A stretch of DNA of 45,576 bases from CAZRHH01 sp964599885 (GTDB taxonomy: Bacteria > Chloroflexota > Dehalococcoidia > DSTF01 > JACRBR01): positions 1 through 45,576 of the forward strand of contig CAZRHH010000018.1 in the NCBI GenBank assembly GCA_964599885.1, given 5' to 3'. Positions 17,587 to 27,447 of this stretch are shown in pieces. Position 1 is the stretch's first letter. Every line of letters begins with the position of its first letter. Made by a program: the position numbers and the translations under genes. Under the pieces are notes generated by a model, which did no database searches, was not told the origin of the DNA, and saw only the letters and a list, made by a program, of their open reading frames with translations.

Positions 17587-19380
17587 CTAGTTCTGCGCGA
17601 GGGTCCTTATGGCGTCGATAGCGCTGCTCAATTCGGCAGGTATTTCGTTGCGGCGGATCACATTCGCGAGAGCCGCGCCCAACTCTGGCTTAGAACGCCC
17701 ACTCGCGGTCACCAGATGCTTTAGGAAGGCCTCGGGTGTTGCTCTCAAAGCCGCAAGCTTGGCCTTCCTCAGTCGCTTCTTTCCGCCGGTAGCACGCGAC
17801 ACCGCCCGACTCCACACACCATCCGAGAACGCGAGCTCGAAGCATTTCGGCCCGATGGTCTTAATCTGGTTCGCTGGAAGGAGAGCCTGCCCTTCAAGCC
17901 GCGCCTTCGTGAATTGTCTGTTGAACGCCGACTTCTTCCAGGTCGTGTCTTCGTCCACGAATGCGATGACCGGACGACGGTTGTTGTGAAGAAAGCGCGC
18001 GAAGAGTATCGCCCCTTGGTTGTTCGTGCCGTTTACGAAGCGAATCCCATCTAGATACCAGCGACCTCTGGTCCACAAGTCGTACATTCGCGGGATGGCC
18101 CGCTCCTCGGTTTCACCCTCGTAAACAAAAAAGGCTCGTTCGTAGAATAGAGTCGCGTTTTCTATGCCGAGAGAGGTGCCGATTCTGTTTATCTCAGTAG
18201 TTTCGGTGCCAGGAACGGTGCTAGCGATGCGCGGCTCGGAACGTCCAGTCGCCTTGTCCAGGGTGAAATGCGCTATCTGCTCCAACATGACGCGGTTGAT
18301 CAGGCTCATCGAATGGGTTGCAACAATAACTTGGCCGTCCTCCGCGTATTCTTCGAGCACACCCAGGATCCGGCGCTGCGATTGATAGTCAAGGTGAGTG
18401 TCGGGTTCGTCGAACAAGGCGATCCGATGCTTGATGCCGCCTCTCTTTAGCAATTCGCCACTCCATTCAAAAGCGGCGAGACGAAGGTGGGCATGGAGGC
18501 CCTGCCCGCGTAGCCTGAGAGGGATCGGGTTACCGCGAGAATCAGTAAGATCGATGGCTGCGCGTTTGTAGCCAGAGGCGAAGTCGACCTCCGGCTTTAC
18601 GAGAACACTGCCGACGTCGGAACGGTAGCGCTTCACAAATCGACCGAGTTCGTCCGCCTTCGCTTGGAGCACTTTCTTCGCGCGCTGTTCGATCGTCGCC
18701 AACTCGCCATGCATGTTCGCTGTGATGAACTCCGCGAACAGAGCTTTTAGCGTGGTGTTCAGTACGAGATCGGCGCTCTGCGCTCGGCGGAAGTCCAGCA
18801 CCTCGCACGAAGTGAGGTGCGGAGGAGTCGCGACGGTGATCGACGCAGTTGTCTTCGGGCAATTTGCTATCAACTGTCGCATCGCGTCGACGTAGGGCGC
18901 TTTCGTATTGCCGCCCGGGCTAACCCCGCCCTTGGCCACAAGCAGCGCACGCAAGTCGTTGAGGTTTGTCGATGGTGGATCGATTCGCAGATCCGGATCG
19001 GCGGACACTTTACCAGTGACCGACCAGACTCTACCGTTGGTGCTGAACGCAAGAGAGACTATCGCATCTCCAGAGGTGTCAAGCGGCTGTGTCCACGCCA
19101 GCCGCTCATCTTCGGTGAGTTCAAATCTCCCCCATACGATGAAGTCGGCTTCATGTTCGCGCGGCACGTCTGGATCGCCTCCGGCCGCAGGGAGAGATTT
19201 GAAGGAGATGTCGTCGGTGGTGCCCAACGCCGCTGCTCCTAGGAGCATCGCCGTGCCGTCGAGAGCCGCCGACTTCCCAGAATCGTTCTCGCCGATGAAG
19301 GCCGTGAGATTCCGAAGTGGCAGCCAGTCCGTGTCATACAGGCAACGGAAGCGGTTGAACTTCACGGCGGCCAATCTCAT
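17587..19380 (-). CDS. OLD-family ATP-dependent endonuclease (AAA + TOPRIM)
   Basis: A 597-residue protein with an SMC-like ATPase followed by a TOPRIM nuclease domain. Walker A is GENDSGKSA at residues 30-38; Walker B is RIALFDEPDTHLD, followed by the H-loop VIVATHSMSLI. The TOPRIM part has FVYEGETEERAIPRMYD and the acidic VIAFVDED. This is the OLD architecture used in phage defence, either alone or as GajA of Gabija with a UvrD-like helicase. No helicase gene lies next to it, so a Gabija call is not supported. The small frameshifted gene ends 10 bases upstream, a probable former partner. Confidence 0.88.
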   Translation of the reverse strand: MRLAAVKFNRFRCLYDTDWLPLRNLTAFIGENDSGKSAALDGTAMLLGAAALGTTDDISFKSLPAAGGDPDVPREHEADFIVWGRFELTEDERLAWTQPLDTSGDAIVSLAFSTNGRVWSVTGKVSADPDLRIDPPSTNLNDLRALLVAKGGVSPGGNTKAPYVDAMRQLIANCPKTTASITVATPPHLTSCEVLDFRRAQSADLVLNTTLKALFAEFITANMHGELATIEQRAKKVLQAKADELGRFVKRYRSDVGSVLVKPEVDFASGYKRAAIDLTDSRGNPIPLRLRGQGLHAHLRLAAFEWSGELLKRGGIKHRIALFDEPDTHLDYQSQRRILGVLEEYAEDGQVIVATHSMSLINRVMLEQIAHFTLDKATGRSEPRIASTVPGTETTEINRIGTSLGIENATLFYERAFFVYEGETEERAIPRMYDLWTRGRWYLDGIRFVNGTNNQGAILFARFLHNNRRPVIAFVDEDTTWKKSAFNRQFTKARLEGQALLPANQIKTIGPKCFELAFSDGVWSRAVSRATGGKKRLRKAKLAALRATPEAFLKHLVTASGRSKPELGAALANVIRRNEIPAELSSAIDAIRTLAQN

Positions 19381-19390
19381 GGATGCACCA

Positions 19391-19718
19391 CTAACTCAAG
19401 TCTGCCCAATCGCGCGTCAAGAACCACGGCGACTTCCTGACGTCCCACGTCACGAACTCGTTCGGGTCGAAACTCTCGCCCAGGAGTTCGAAGCTGACGA
19501 CGTACGCGGCCAGTAGGCTAAGCGAGTGTGGGCCTGTGTCGCTCTCGTAGTCCCATAAGTGGTATCGATCAGATTGATCATGTGCTCGTCGCGATGGCCC
19601 GTAATCCATCTGCACACGCTCGTTGGAGATGCGTTCCGTCTTCCTGGCTAAAGAACGTGACGGTCAGTTTCTGGAAATCGCCGATCGCATCCACGAAAAT
19701 TTGGTGTTGGGCGTGCAA
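19391..19718 (-). pseudogene. small hypothetical gene with frameshift, upstream of OLD nuclease
   Basis: Two adjacent minus-strand frames appear to be one gene of ~110 codons. The first starts at a TTG (19718) with GAGGAGG 6 bases upstream and reads HAQHQIFVDAIGDFQKLT to TFFSQEDGTHLQRACA. The second continues MDYGPSRRAHDQSDRYHLWD and ends VTWDVRKSPWFLTRDW. They join near 19606-19612; two missing bases there would restore one frame. Both halves look like well-preserved protein, and the second has no good start of its own. The function is unknown. Alternatives are a sequencing error or programmed frameshifting. Confidence 0.6.
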
Positions 19719-20603
19719 GCTGGCCTCCTCAATTACTCAAAGAGATACTCCATGGTACCTTCTAGGGAAGGTATCGTGCGCCGATCGACGATGGCAAGGA
19801 ACTAGCCGCCGAGCAGCATCATCCGCTGCGCGTCGAATAGCCATCACTCACACTCAATGCTGTAGACTCGGGCCAACCCTTGCGTACCGTTCGATGAAGA
19901 GGATTCATTTGCCATGCCCGGCACGACCGGCCAATGGCGCCCTATAGGACGAATGACTCATCCGAGATCCGCCGCTAGTGCCTACGGACGCAAGTCTTGG
20001 CATCGACGGCGCGATGACGGTGGAGCTCCAGTTGTACCTCAGTGAGGTTGAAAACTACCCACATCTCTGGCTCAACGCGGTTCACCCCGCTTTCGAGAGG
20101 TTCAAGAAGCTCTACGAACGCCTCTGGCTTGATGCCCGCGACTACAGTGTGAGTTGACATTGCGGCGCCGGCAGGGGGTGCCGCAGCCGCGAATCCACCC
20201 GCGGATCTCATTGGACTAGTGCACAGCCACCGGGCGATCAGGTCAAAACTCCCAAGCCCATGCCCATACCATGTTGTCATCGTGCGCGCCCCACGCCCAC
20301 CTTCGTCTGCGCCCATCGCACACGTCACGGAGACCGCCCAGTGTTTCTATACCCGATCTCGATGCACGAAGCCCCCGCCTAGCAACCCGAACGTGCTCGG
20401 TCACGCCCCCTGTGCCCAGAGCCCTTGTCCACGGTCCTCGTCTCTTGACAGCGGCCGCCCCGGCGAGCATTATCACGCTAACGCGCAAGGATACGAGGGT
20501 AGAATGACGAATAGGGAAGCTGCCACGAGATGAGCCAGGCCATCCGCTCCGACATCCCAGCGACGGGCATTGAAGCAGCGCACCAAACACTGACCAGGGC
20601 TTA
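19719..20603. other. gene-poor region
   Basis: No well-supported gene. A minus-strand frame from the ATG at 20160 to 19975 would give a 61-residue protein (start MSTHTVVAGIKPEAFVEL, middle WVVFNLTEVQLELH) that could be a small real gene, but it has no clear ribosome binding site and no recognised relative. Other frames here are low-complexity and GC-driven. Confidence 0.3.
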
Positions 20604-21005
20604 GTGTCCCTCAGTGAGGTTTTGAAGCAACTCTACGTTGTTGGAGGGATCCCACTGGTTTTCGTTTTCATTGGCGCCGCGAACATCTTCGTTCCGTATG
20701 ACAACTCGCAGCGATGGGTTGTTTCAATTGCCGTGATGATGATCGGTGCGATGTCCTGGGGCGTAACGGTCTACATCGGCATCGTTCGCTGGAAGATGCA
20801 GGCCCAGGCGCTCGCAGAGCAAAACGCCTTGGTGCTAAGAGCGGTCTGTGACATCGCCGTTAAGTTAGACGATACGCCCGCGGTTGAAAAGAGGGTGAAG
20901 GCGCTTCGCAAGGCGCTCAAAGACGCAGACGACGTCTCGCCTGAGCAGGCTCATCCTCCCAGAGTCGATGCGAGTCATGGCACCGGGCCGTCTAAACCGA
21001 TCTAA
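20604..21005 (+). CDS. small membrane protein, 2 TM plus helical tail
   Basis: A 133-residue protein with two membrane helices (about residues 9-29 and 38-63) and a charged, probably coiled-coil cytosolic tail (KMQAQALAEQNALVLRAVCD, then RVKALRKALKDADDV). The start is a GTG at 20604; the site upstream is weak. No family recognised. It is similar in plan to the next gene (21396): two helices linked to a helical cytosolic part, no enzymatic motif. Such proteins often act as membrane partners or effectors in conflict systems, but nothing here shows it directly. Confidence 0.55.
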   Translation: MSLSEVLKQLYVVGGIPLVFVFIGAANIFVPYDNSQRWVVSIAVMMIGAMSWGVTVYIGIVRWKMQAQALAEQNALVLRAVCDIAVKLDDTPAVEKRVKALRKALKDADDVSPEQAHPPRVDASHGTGPSKPI

Positions 21006-21395
21006 CCTTCATTCGTCTGGTCGGATCCGACGTGTACGACCTAGACCGACGCGGCGATGGTCTTGGGTGTGAATGAATCAGGCCGGGAGCGAGGAGCCCC
21101 TTAGGTTATGGCTCGGCACAGCACAACAACCGGTTCCTCGAGAACAGGAACAGCAAAGAGGTGCATGATCTCGACATGAAGACACGAGTGGATAGGATGT
21201 CGGACTAGCGAGATCATCAGAGGGGGTCATCCCGTGTACTTCACTGCGGACACGCGGGCGCAGGCACGGAGCGACGGCTGTGACAATTGTGCCAAATGTC
21301 TGACCGGATCCATGCGCTGAATCAACCTGTACGCCACAGCGAGGTGGAATCATGCCACAGCAGCCGGAATGCTGCTTAGCTAGGAGCAGAAGAGT

Positions 21396-22043
21396 ATGCC
21401 CGACATCAACACCGAGAACACGAGCACGGCAGAGGAAATCGCACGGCAAATAGCGGCCAGTCCTCGGCTTCGGGCGGATTACTTAGAAGACTCGACGGCC
21501 ACAGTCTCAAAGCTCGTTCCGAAGAAAGCGAAGCCAATGGCCCGGATGGTCGCGGGACAGGTCAAGGAACACCTGGACAAAGAGTCTCCAGCAATCATCC
21601 ACGCAGCGACCATCCAGCAGCAATTCTTCAGCGAAGCAATGCGCAATCCCCGAATCGCATTCAGGATCCTGGCAGTACTAGCGGTGGCGATGTTCGTCCT
21701 CGGCGTATCTATGATTGCCGGCGCCACGATTGCCTTCTTCGTTGTCGACGACAACGTTGAAAAGGTCGGTGCGGCTATCTTCGATGGTGCCGGCGTCATC
21801 ACCACGCTGACATCTGTGTACGCTGTAGCTAGGCGCGGCGTGGCTAGCGCAAATGCGATTGACACCAGGCAACGCCTCATCGTAGCCGCCTTCTCCAACG
21901 AAATAGCTAACCTGATTGATATTAAGCAGAGTTCAACATCCTTCGAAACCGTCCAAAAGGTCAACGAAGAGCTCCGGACGACATTGACCAACGCCGTGCG
22001 GGTTCTCGACGCCCAATTCAGTCTCGAAGATTCTGCACCTTAG
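21396..22043 (+). CDS. 2-TM membrane protein, possibly TRADD-N-associated type
   Basis: A 215-residue protein with a helical N-terminal domain of ~85 residues, two closely spaced membrane helices (about residues 90-113 and 123-145), and a helical C-terminal part (EIANLIDIKQSSTSFETVQK). The layout NPRIAFRILAVLAVAMFVLG, GATIAFF and GAAIFDGAGVITTLTSVYAV resembles the membrane domain associated with TRADD-N in bacterial conflict proteins; this is a weak resemblance from memory. ATG at 21396 follows GGAGCAGAAG. It converges on the peptidase-hydrolase gene, separated by ~310 bp with no gene. Confidence 0.6.
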   Translation: MPDINTENTSTAEEIARQIAASPRLRADYLEDSTATVSKLVPKKAKPMARMVAGQVKEHLDKESPAIIHAATIQQQFFSEAMRNPRIAFRILAVLAVAMFVLGVSMIAGATIAFFVVDDNVEKVGAAIFDGAGVITTLTSVYAVARRGVASANAIDTRQRLIVAAFSNEIANLIDIKQSSTSFETVQKVNEELRTTLTNAVRVLDAQFSLEDSAP

Positions 22044-22356
22044 GACTTAGCGCTGACGCGATCGACGACTGGTTCATGTACCATGAGCGCATGGTTACCA
22101 TCGGTCGCACGATTCTCACCACGACCCCAGACAAACCCGAAGTCAGGCACCACCAAGAATAGGGGCAAGCAACCGTCGTCAGTGAGCCCCCGCGCTCAGA
22201 TCAAAAGTGATGAGCGGCAGCGTGCCAACTCCGACCGGATGCGAGCCTAGCAACGGTGGCGTAGGAGTCGGTCGACCTTATGATGCGCGACGTTACGAGG
22301 CGGTCGCTTACGGGGGATGCGCAGAACTAGCGCGGCTGTCGCCGGTACGATTTCGG

Positions 22357-24830
22357 TCATCGTGCGCGCTTACGCGCGGGCACCCGTTTCGGCGATGCCA
22401 TGCGTTTGTGCGTGGTCGCACGTCTAGCCGTCGACGGACTCTTGCCGTTGCGCTGTGGCTTACGTCCTTTGGCAGCAGCTGGTCCACTCTCCGCATCGAA
22501 TCCCACCGATGATTCCCACCCCTGTACCTGCATAATGTCGAGAATGGACGGCCGGATCGTGGCGCGGCGGCGACTTCAAGGACAGTACCGTCCGCCATCA
22601 CGGGAGCGCATGCCTGCACCGTCTGGGGTTCCGCGGTCGTTGTGAGCGGGATCGAGCCGGCTGGCTTCGCGAACGCTGCCTTCAATCCCGAGCTCCGTGC
22701 CCGAGCACCAGGTACCGCGGCCTCCACCGCTTGTGGCGCCGGCGGGGCGGATGGCCCGGGCTTCAGCGGGGCGTTCGCCTTATAGATCTCGACGTCTCTG
22801 ATGTCTTCGGTGTCGAGGATGCGCATCGCGACGGAGGTCATGGTGTCCGTGTCGTCGTCAAATCCTCCGTGGGATGAGGCATCCGACCGCGATCGAGCTG
22901 GCGTATCCGTTGGCGCGAGGATCATCTCCCCACCTCGCGCTTGGATCGCTTTGGCAAGCGTCGTGTTATCAACGGGCGATTCAGCAAACTTCGCCATGCC
23001 CACCACCGGGACCTCGCCACCGCGTTCAGATGATTCTAGCGCTCGTGATACGAGGTAGAGCAAGGACTTGTGGTAAGCCCGCACGCCGAGGCCGGCGCAT
23101 ACGTCGTCGAGCTCGCGTCGGTTCGTCATCGCGAACGTCGCAAATCGTGTCCCCGTCTTCCCGCCGAGTCGTGGTAGCACGTCCCGTGCAAACTCATCCA
23201 CGCGGATGGCGGGGGCGAGCAGTGTGATCGAGTCGACTTTGAGCTCCGCACGCACCAGTTCCGGAAGGAGGCCTGCGTGGAAGATCGACCCGGCGCTGTG
23301 TCCGACCAAGTGAATGCGCACCGACCCTCGCGACTTGTCCACGTACTTCGCCAATCGCGTAACAGTCAGAGATGCGGCGGGCATCGAATTCATGCTCACA
23401 GACGTAGCGTTCGTTGGCGGCCACCTGACCGCCTTCATCTCCGATTGGGTCAAGGAAATGGAAGCGCTTCGTGCGTTCTCCTTCATCTCGTCCCACAAGA
23501 ATCGGGTGCCGGAGCGGGCAATCCTCTCGATCAGGCGATCGAACTGCTCCGTAAGATCGATGCCAATACCACCAAATGGAAGGACCTTCTTTGCTTCGTC
23601 CGCGAGATGGTCGATTAGGGTCTCGACCGCTCCGCTCTGCCACGCGAAGTTGATCGGGTAGATGCGGTTGTTGAGCCACCAGTTAAGGTGTTTCTGCGCG
23701 GTTGCCAGGCCGCTGGATTCGCTTACCAATCCACCGTGCGCGTACAGGACTACATGTCGTTTGGAGCTGGAATCATCCTTGATCCACGCGTCGTGCCAAA
23801 GCTCCATATGAGTGAAGACCCGCTCAATCTGCGCCGGACTGCTCACAAACTTCCCACGCTGCGACAGTCGACCGTCGTTGGCAATGTTCACTACGTGTGC
23901 GGCGAGTCGTTTGGTATCAAGACCCGGTGCCGTCACCAGCTTCTGACCGGTCCCGAGCAGCGTCCGGTCGCGGCCACTCGCGAAGGGCGTCTTCGGTACG
24001 CCCGGACGTACGACCCAGGCATCGTAAGCGTTGTCTAGCCATGTTTCGTACGGCAGCGTCGCAAATCCGTGTTTCCCCCAGTCTTTTCCCCAGGAGTTCT
24101 GGACGAGGAACCCAACTTCGTTGTAGCCGACGATCGCAAACGCGTGGCCGCCCGTCTCCCCGCTATCCACGGCAGGCATGATCACGTGCAAGGTCTCCCC
24201 GCCGCGCGTCATCTCCACCGGAGTCGCCCAGCTGTTGTCCACGACGGCGCTCGCGACGATCGCGTGCAGCTCATTGATGGCGGACTGCATGTCGTCCAGC
24301 CGAAGTGCATTCGCGCGGTAGTATGCCCCCAGTGGACGTTCCGCGCAGCGCCTGATGAAGTCCTCATCTTCGAGATCTTTTGCGGTGCTCAGGCCGCGCC
24401 ACTCGCTTTCCAGCGCCACACCGTGATGGAACCAGCCCTTTAGCGCCCCGCGCAGGGACGAGCCATCGTCCTCTTCACCGCGGAACTCATCGTAGCGTCG
24501 GGCGAGGAAGTAGAGCATGTACGGACTGACGCGGGGACTGACGGGCGACGCCGCGCGACGCCCATTCGTGCGAGCACGGGCTAGCGCGTTCGGACGCGCG
24601 AGAACCGTGTTAATGGCGGCCGCAAGCGCGTGGCCGGTGCACGAGTTCCCTTGCTGACGCAACACGTATTTTCCGCCAGCGAGATCGCGCGTATCCATCG
24701 ATGGCGCGAGGGGCTCGAGACGTGGCCGGTATTCAAGGTCTCGCGCGTCGAATGGATCAGGAACGGCGTCCGTAACGAACTCACCGATTCGGCCTACGCG
24801 GATCGTTCCAGGGCATACAGACTTAGGCAT
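22357..24830 (-). CDS. papain-like C1 peptidase fused to alpha/beta hydrolase, frameshifted tail
   Basis: A ~825-residue protein. An N-terminal papain-like domain has the nucleophile in QQGNSCTGHALAAA (C64), the histidine in GETGGHAFAIVGYN (H229) and the asparagine in LVQNSWGKDWG (N245). After a linker, an alpha/beta hydrolase domain starts near HVVLYAHGGLV and has the nucleophile elbow GHSAGS (S512). AGGAGGG just before ATG 24830 fixes the start. Near 22561-22570 the frame changes: in the annotated frame the tail becomes compositionally odd, while one frame over it reads TIRPSILDIMQVQGW and ends in a Lys/Arg-rich tail at 22357, which looks genuine. The unshifted frame would end at 22308. No signal peptide, so it is probably an intracellular effector. 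Confidence 0.75.
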
Positions 24831-25380
24831 GATCCCTCCTCCGCAGCGGTGACGTCCGCCCCGCTGATTCAATGGACAATGAAACCTTACTGACCCTTCC
24901 CGCCGCCGCGGGGTTCATCGGCTCTTGGCCACTTTCCGTCGCCTCCTGTTCAACAGGAAAATGCTTTCGTACCGAGCAATCGATGCAAGTACCTCGAAGT
25001 ATGAGGAGGCGAGACTAAACCCGAACGATGTGCGTTGTCAATGGGCCGAAGGCGAGCGCACGACGGCGTTCGTCTCCGTGGTGTACAGCGTATGCGGACT
25101 GCAACTCGGCGCTCACGGACCTGGACCCGTCGCTCGACGACGTACGGGGCGCTCTACCTTCCCGCGTCGATGCTGGCACGCGCTTAGGTGGTCGTCACTC
25201 TCGTTGAGCGGTCGAGACCCGATGAAGTTGTCCGTCCCATGGGGCGGCCCTACGGCGTCCGCGAACGACGGCGCTAGGGCGTTGGTGACGGGACCGGGTT
25301 AACCTCGCGCTCAGCCCCCGGCATTTTATCGACGACCCATGTTACGCCGCCGGGGTACGCGAGCGTCGCAGCCAGCGCCC
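24831..25380. other. no gene seen
   Basis: Short frames on both strands lack coding character. I see no hairpin or promoter that stands out. Confidence 0.4.
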
Positions 25381-25890
25381 CTATCGCGCGAGCACGATCG
25401 TCGCGAGCGCCAAGATTAGAAAGTACCTGTTGAATTCGGTGGTTTGGCGTTCGTTGCGTTCCGTAACGGCTGTTAGGGCACGCGCCGTCGTGGCATGATC
25501 TGCCGCCACCCTAGTCTGTTCTTCCATCAACTGATGCATGCGCCAGTCTTCGTAGTGCCATTTTGGATCGAAGTACTCGACCCACTCGTACCAGTCGGGA
25601 CAATGGCGGCCGGCTTCTTGCATTACCTGACGCCGCGCGTGATGAAGCACGCTGTCGCCCGCGGCGTAGCCGCTCGGAGATGAGGTGAGCTCCTTTTGTT
25701 TGGCCTTCACTTCGGCCTCAAGATTGGCGGCGCGGCGCAAGCACCAGAGCCCGTTGCCGCCAGACATAGAGCCGCTCGCCCGGTACCCAGCATGAACGTC
25801 TAGCAGGATCCCCGGCGCGCCGGTCTGGTATTGCCCGAGGAAGCCGCAACTAACGCACTCGCCCGGGTACTTCTCCGCCCATTCGATCAT
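25381..25890 (-). CDS. hypothetical protein with Cys motif, coiled coil and C-terminal membrane helix
   Basis: A 169-residue protein of unknown function. The N-terminus has a short CVSCGFLG knuckle-like motif with a further Cys in WCLRRAANLEAEVKAKQKEL, which could bind a metal. The middle has WYEWVEYFDPKWHYEDWR. A helical region (THRVAADH-like, residues ~120-150) leads into a C-terminal hydrophobic helix ending in LILALATIVLAR, so the protein is probably tail-anchored. It is the first of three similarly oriented short genes whose relation is unclear. Confidence 0.6.
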   Translation of the reverse strand: MIEWAEKYPGECVSCGFLGQYQTGAPGILLDVHAGYRASGSMSGGNGLWCLRRAANLEAEVKAKQKELTSSPSGYAAGDSVLHHARRQVMQEAGRHCPDWYEWVEYFDPKWHYEDWRMHQLMEEQTRVAADHATTARALTAVTERNERQTTEFNRYFLILALATIVLAR

Positions 25891-26025
25891 TCGCGGAGTC
25901 TACCACCATCGAACTAGGTCCTCACCGGGGCAGGAACTGGGCGCTTGAGGAGTGTACTCCGCGCTCTCACGCCCCTATATGGATGTATTGATCCGCAGGA
26001 TTGTCGTAGCACCAGCCACGCAGAT

Positions 26026-26376
26026 TCACCGCAAGACGAACTTGGTGTTCTCTTTGGTAAGTGCATGCGTCTTGCCGCAAGCATGGCACGTGGCAGAGCT
26101 GCCGACCGGGCCGACTCTAGTCCATTGCGCCGCCGAGATACGAAGGTTCGTGTTCACATAATCCGTCCTAGGTTGATCGGGACAGCGGAAGTAGATGTAC
26201 CCCACAAGCCGAAACCACTTGCCGGCGTCGTCGCCAACGATCCCCTCCAAGTAATGCTCGCCCGTATTGCCGTTGAGCCAGAGATCACCTCTGGCACCGG
26301 CGTCGGCGTCGGCGTCGGTGTTGTTTTGGTCTCGCACAAGCGCACTACGGTCTTGCTCGGTTGCCGTTTCCCACAT
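26026..26376 (-). CDS. small zinc-ribbon-like hypothetical protein
   Basis: A 116-residue protein. After an acidic start containing DADADAG (encoded by a GGCGTC-type hexamer repeat), the body reads GEHYLEGIVGDDAGKWFRLV and YIYFRCPDQPRT, and near the end CHACGKTHAL follows. The Cys pairs could form a small zinc ribbon. The ATG at 26376 has AGGAGG 8 bases upstream, much better than the GTG at 26487 that the open frame allows. The opposite-strand open frame (25945-26781) is taken to be a shadow. Confidence 0.55.
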   Translation of the reverse strand: MWETATEQDRSALVRDQNNTDADADAGARGDLWLNGNTGEHYLEGIVGDDAGKWFRLVGYIYFRCPDQPRTDYVNTNLRISAAQWTRVGPVGSSATCHACGKTHALTKENTKFVLR

Positions 26377-26496
26377 GACGTCTGCCTCCTCTTGGCCGTT
26401 GTGCACGCCGTACTGTGCTATACCAACAGGACTGTTTGTTTGGAAGTGAACGCGGCCCGAGTCCTTGCGACTCCGGAGGCTAGTCACGAGGCACCG

Positions 26497-27072
26497 CTAC
26501 CGGCCACCACCCATGACTTCACTGATAAGGTGGATAGCATCTACGGTGATAACAATTGCTTCCGCCGCGAGAGGCACAGCGTTTGCTGCGGCGAGCCCCA
26601 GAGCGATGACAGGCGCGGCGTGGGCCAAGGCGATACACAGGACGCCTACCTCAACAACGATGAGGGCTATATGCCGCCATTTCTTCCAATCGGGATTCGG
26701 AAGGTCGGCGTCGCTGAGGTAGCTCCCGGTATCATTCAATGCGCGGGTTACGATCTCCACGACTCGAATGCCGTTTTCTGAGTCTGGTAGTCCTTCCGGT
26801 ATGTCCCAACGAGCCTGATTCAGCACCTCAACGAGGTCAAACTCCTTGACGGACGCGCTGAAGTCGCGCGAGAACTCGGTGACCGACGAACCAAACACGT
26901 GGACTCTGCGAACCAAGTCGTTGTGGAGTTCACCAGGAACAAAACGCACATGCGTAGGCATCTGGGCTTGGAGCATGTCCCCGGCGACAGAAACCGCTTG
27001 GAGCTGAGCCGCTAGAAGCGCGGATTCGATTTGGATCTGAGCAGCTTTAACTTGTACCGTTGCGAGCGACAT
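26497..27072 (-). CDS. hypothetical protein with C-terminal hydrophobic hairpin
   Basis: A 191-residue protein. The N-terminal ~120 residues are helical and amphipathic (VQVKAAQIQIESALLAAQLQ, then FSRDFSASVKEFDLVEVLNQ). The C-terminal ~60 residues form two or three hydrophobic helices (HIALIVVEVGVLCIALAHA, ALGLAAANAVPLAAEAIVIT). No enzymatic motif. The ATG at 27072 is chosen over a TTG at 27108, but neither has a good ribosome binding site. The plan, a soluble helical part plus a hydrophobic hairpin, could suit a membrane-damaging effector, which is a guess. Confidence 0.55.
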   Translation of the reverse strand: MSLATVQVKAAQIQIESALLAAQLQAVSVAGDMLQAQMPTHVRFVPGELHNDLVRRVHVFGSSVTEFSRDFSASVKEFDLVEVLNQARWDIPEGLPDSENGIRVVEIVTRALNDTGSYLSDADLPNPDWKKWRHIALIVVEVGVLCIALAHAAPVIALGLAAANAVPLAAEAIVITVDAIHLISEVMGGGR

Positions 27073-27172
27073 CCCAGCGAGTGTGCAGCCAAAGTGTCCT
27101 GGTGTCAAGACGCGCAGTCACGAAAACCGACACGTTTCTTCACAAGGATGCCGAACACTAGCTGGGGGTAAG

Positions 27173-27447
27173 TCAGAACGCCTTCTTGATGACAGCCGTG
27201 CAAGATTGGTCGCCAGGGTTCCACACCTGAGCTGTCGAGGCCACGATGCCTCGGCCATCAACGAGCGCTTCAGGTCGACTACCGAACCCGTCGCGTTCTT
27301 GAACCGGTGTACGAGTCGTCGTAGCCGTATGCGGAGGCGTCGGCGTCTGAGTCGCGGTGACAGTGGCTTTCTGCGTAGGAGTATCTGTAGGCTCGGGGGA
27401 CGGTGTTGGAGTGGAGGTGCTCGTCGGCGTCCCTGGGTTTGATCGCG
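27173..27447 (-). pseudogene. C-terminal fragment of a Pro/Thr-rich surface protein
   Basis: On the minus strand a Thr/Pro-rich linker (TPTSTSTPTPSPEPTDTPTQ and similar) leads into a short terminal segment, VDGRGIVASTAQVWNPGDQ, and a stop at 27173. Such linkers occur in exported surface proteins, and a similar one is in the SpvB-type gene at 30951. There is no start, signal peptide or upstream domain: at about 27447 the sequence switches to a plus-strand frame of a different gene. It is the 3' scrap of a lost gene. Confidence 0.6.

Noticed and set aside
17587..19380. Gabija defence system
   Set aside because: The GajA-like OLD nuclease is present but no UvrD-like GajB helicase lies on either side.
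22308..22560. C-terminal 80 residues of the peptidase-hydrolase in the unshifted frame
   Set aside because: Composition is typical of a shadow frame, while the neighbouring frame gives a plausible tail with ILDIMQ and a basic end.
26297..26320. GGCGTC tandem repeat as a regulatory microsatellite
   Set aside because: It is in frame and encodes DADADA inside the small zinc-ribbon-like gene; the few units suggest chance expansion.
25945..26781. 278-residue plus-strand gene
   Set aside because: It lies opposite two minus-strand genes of which one has AGGAGG at a good start; the plus frame has no family-like pattern.
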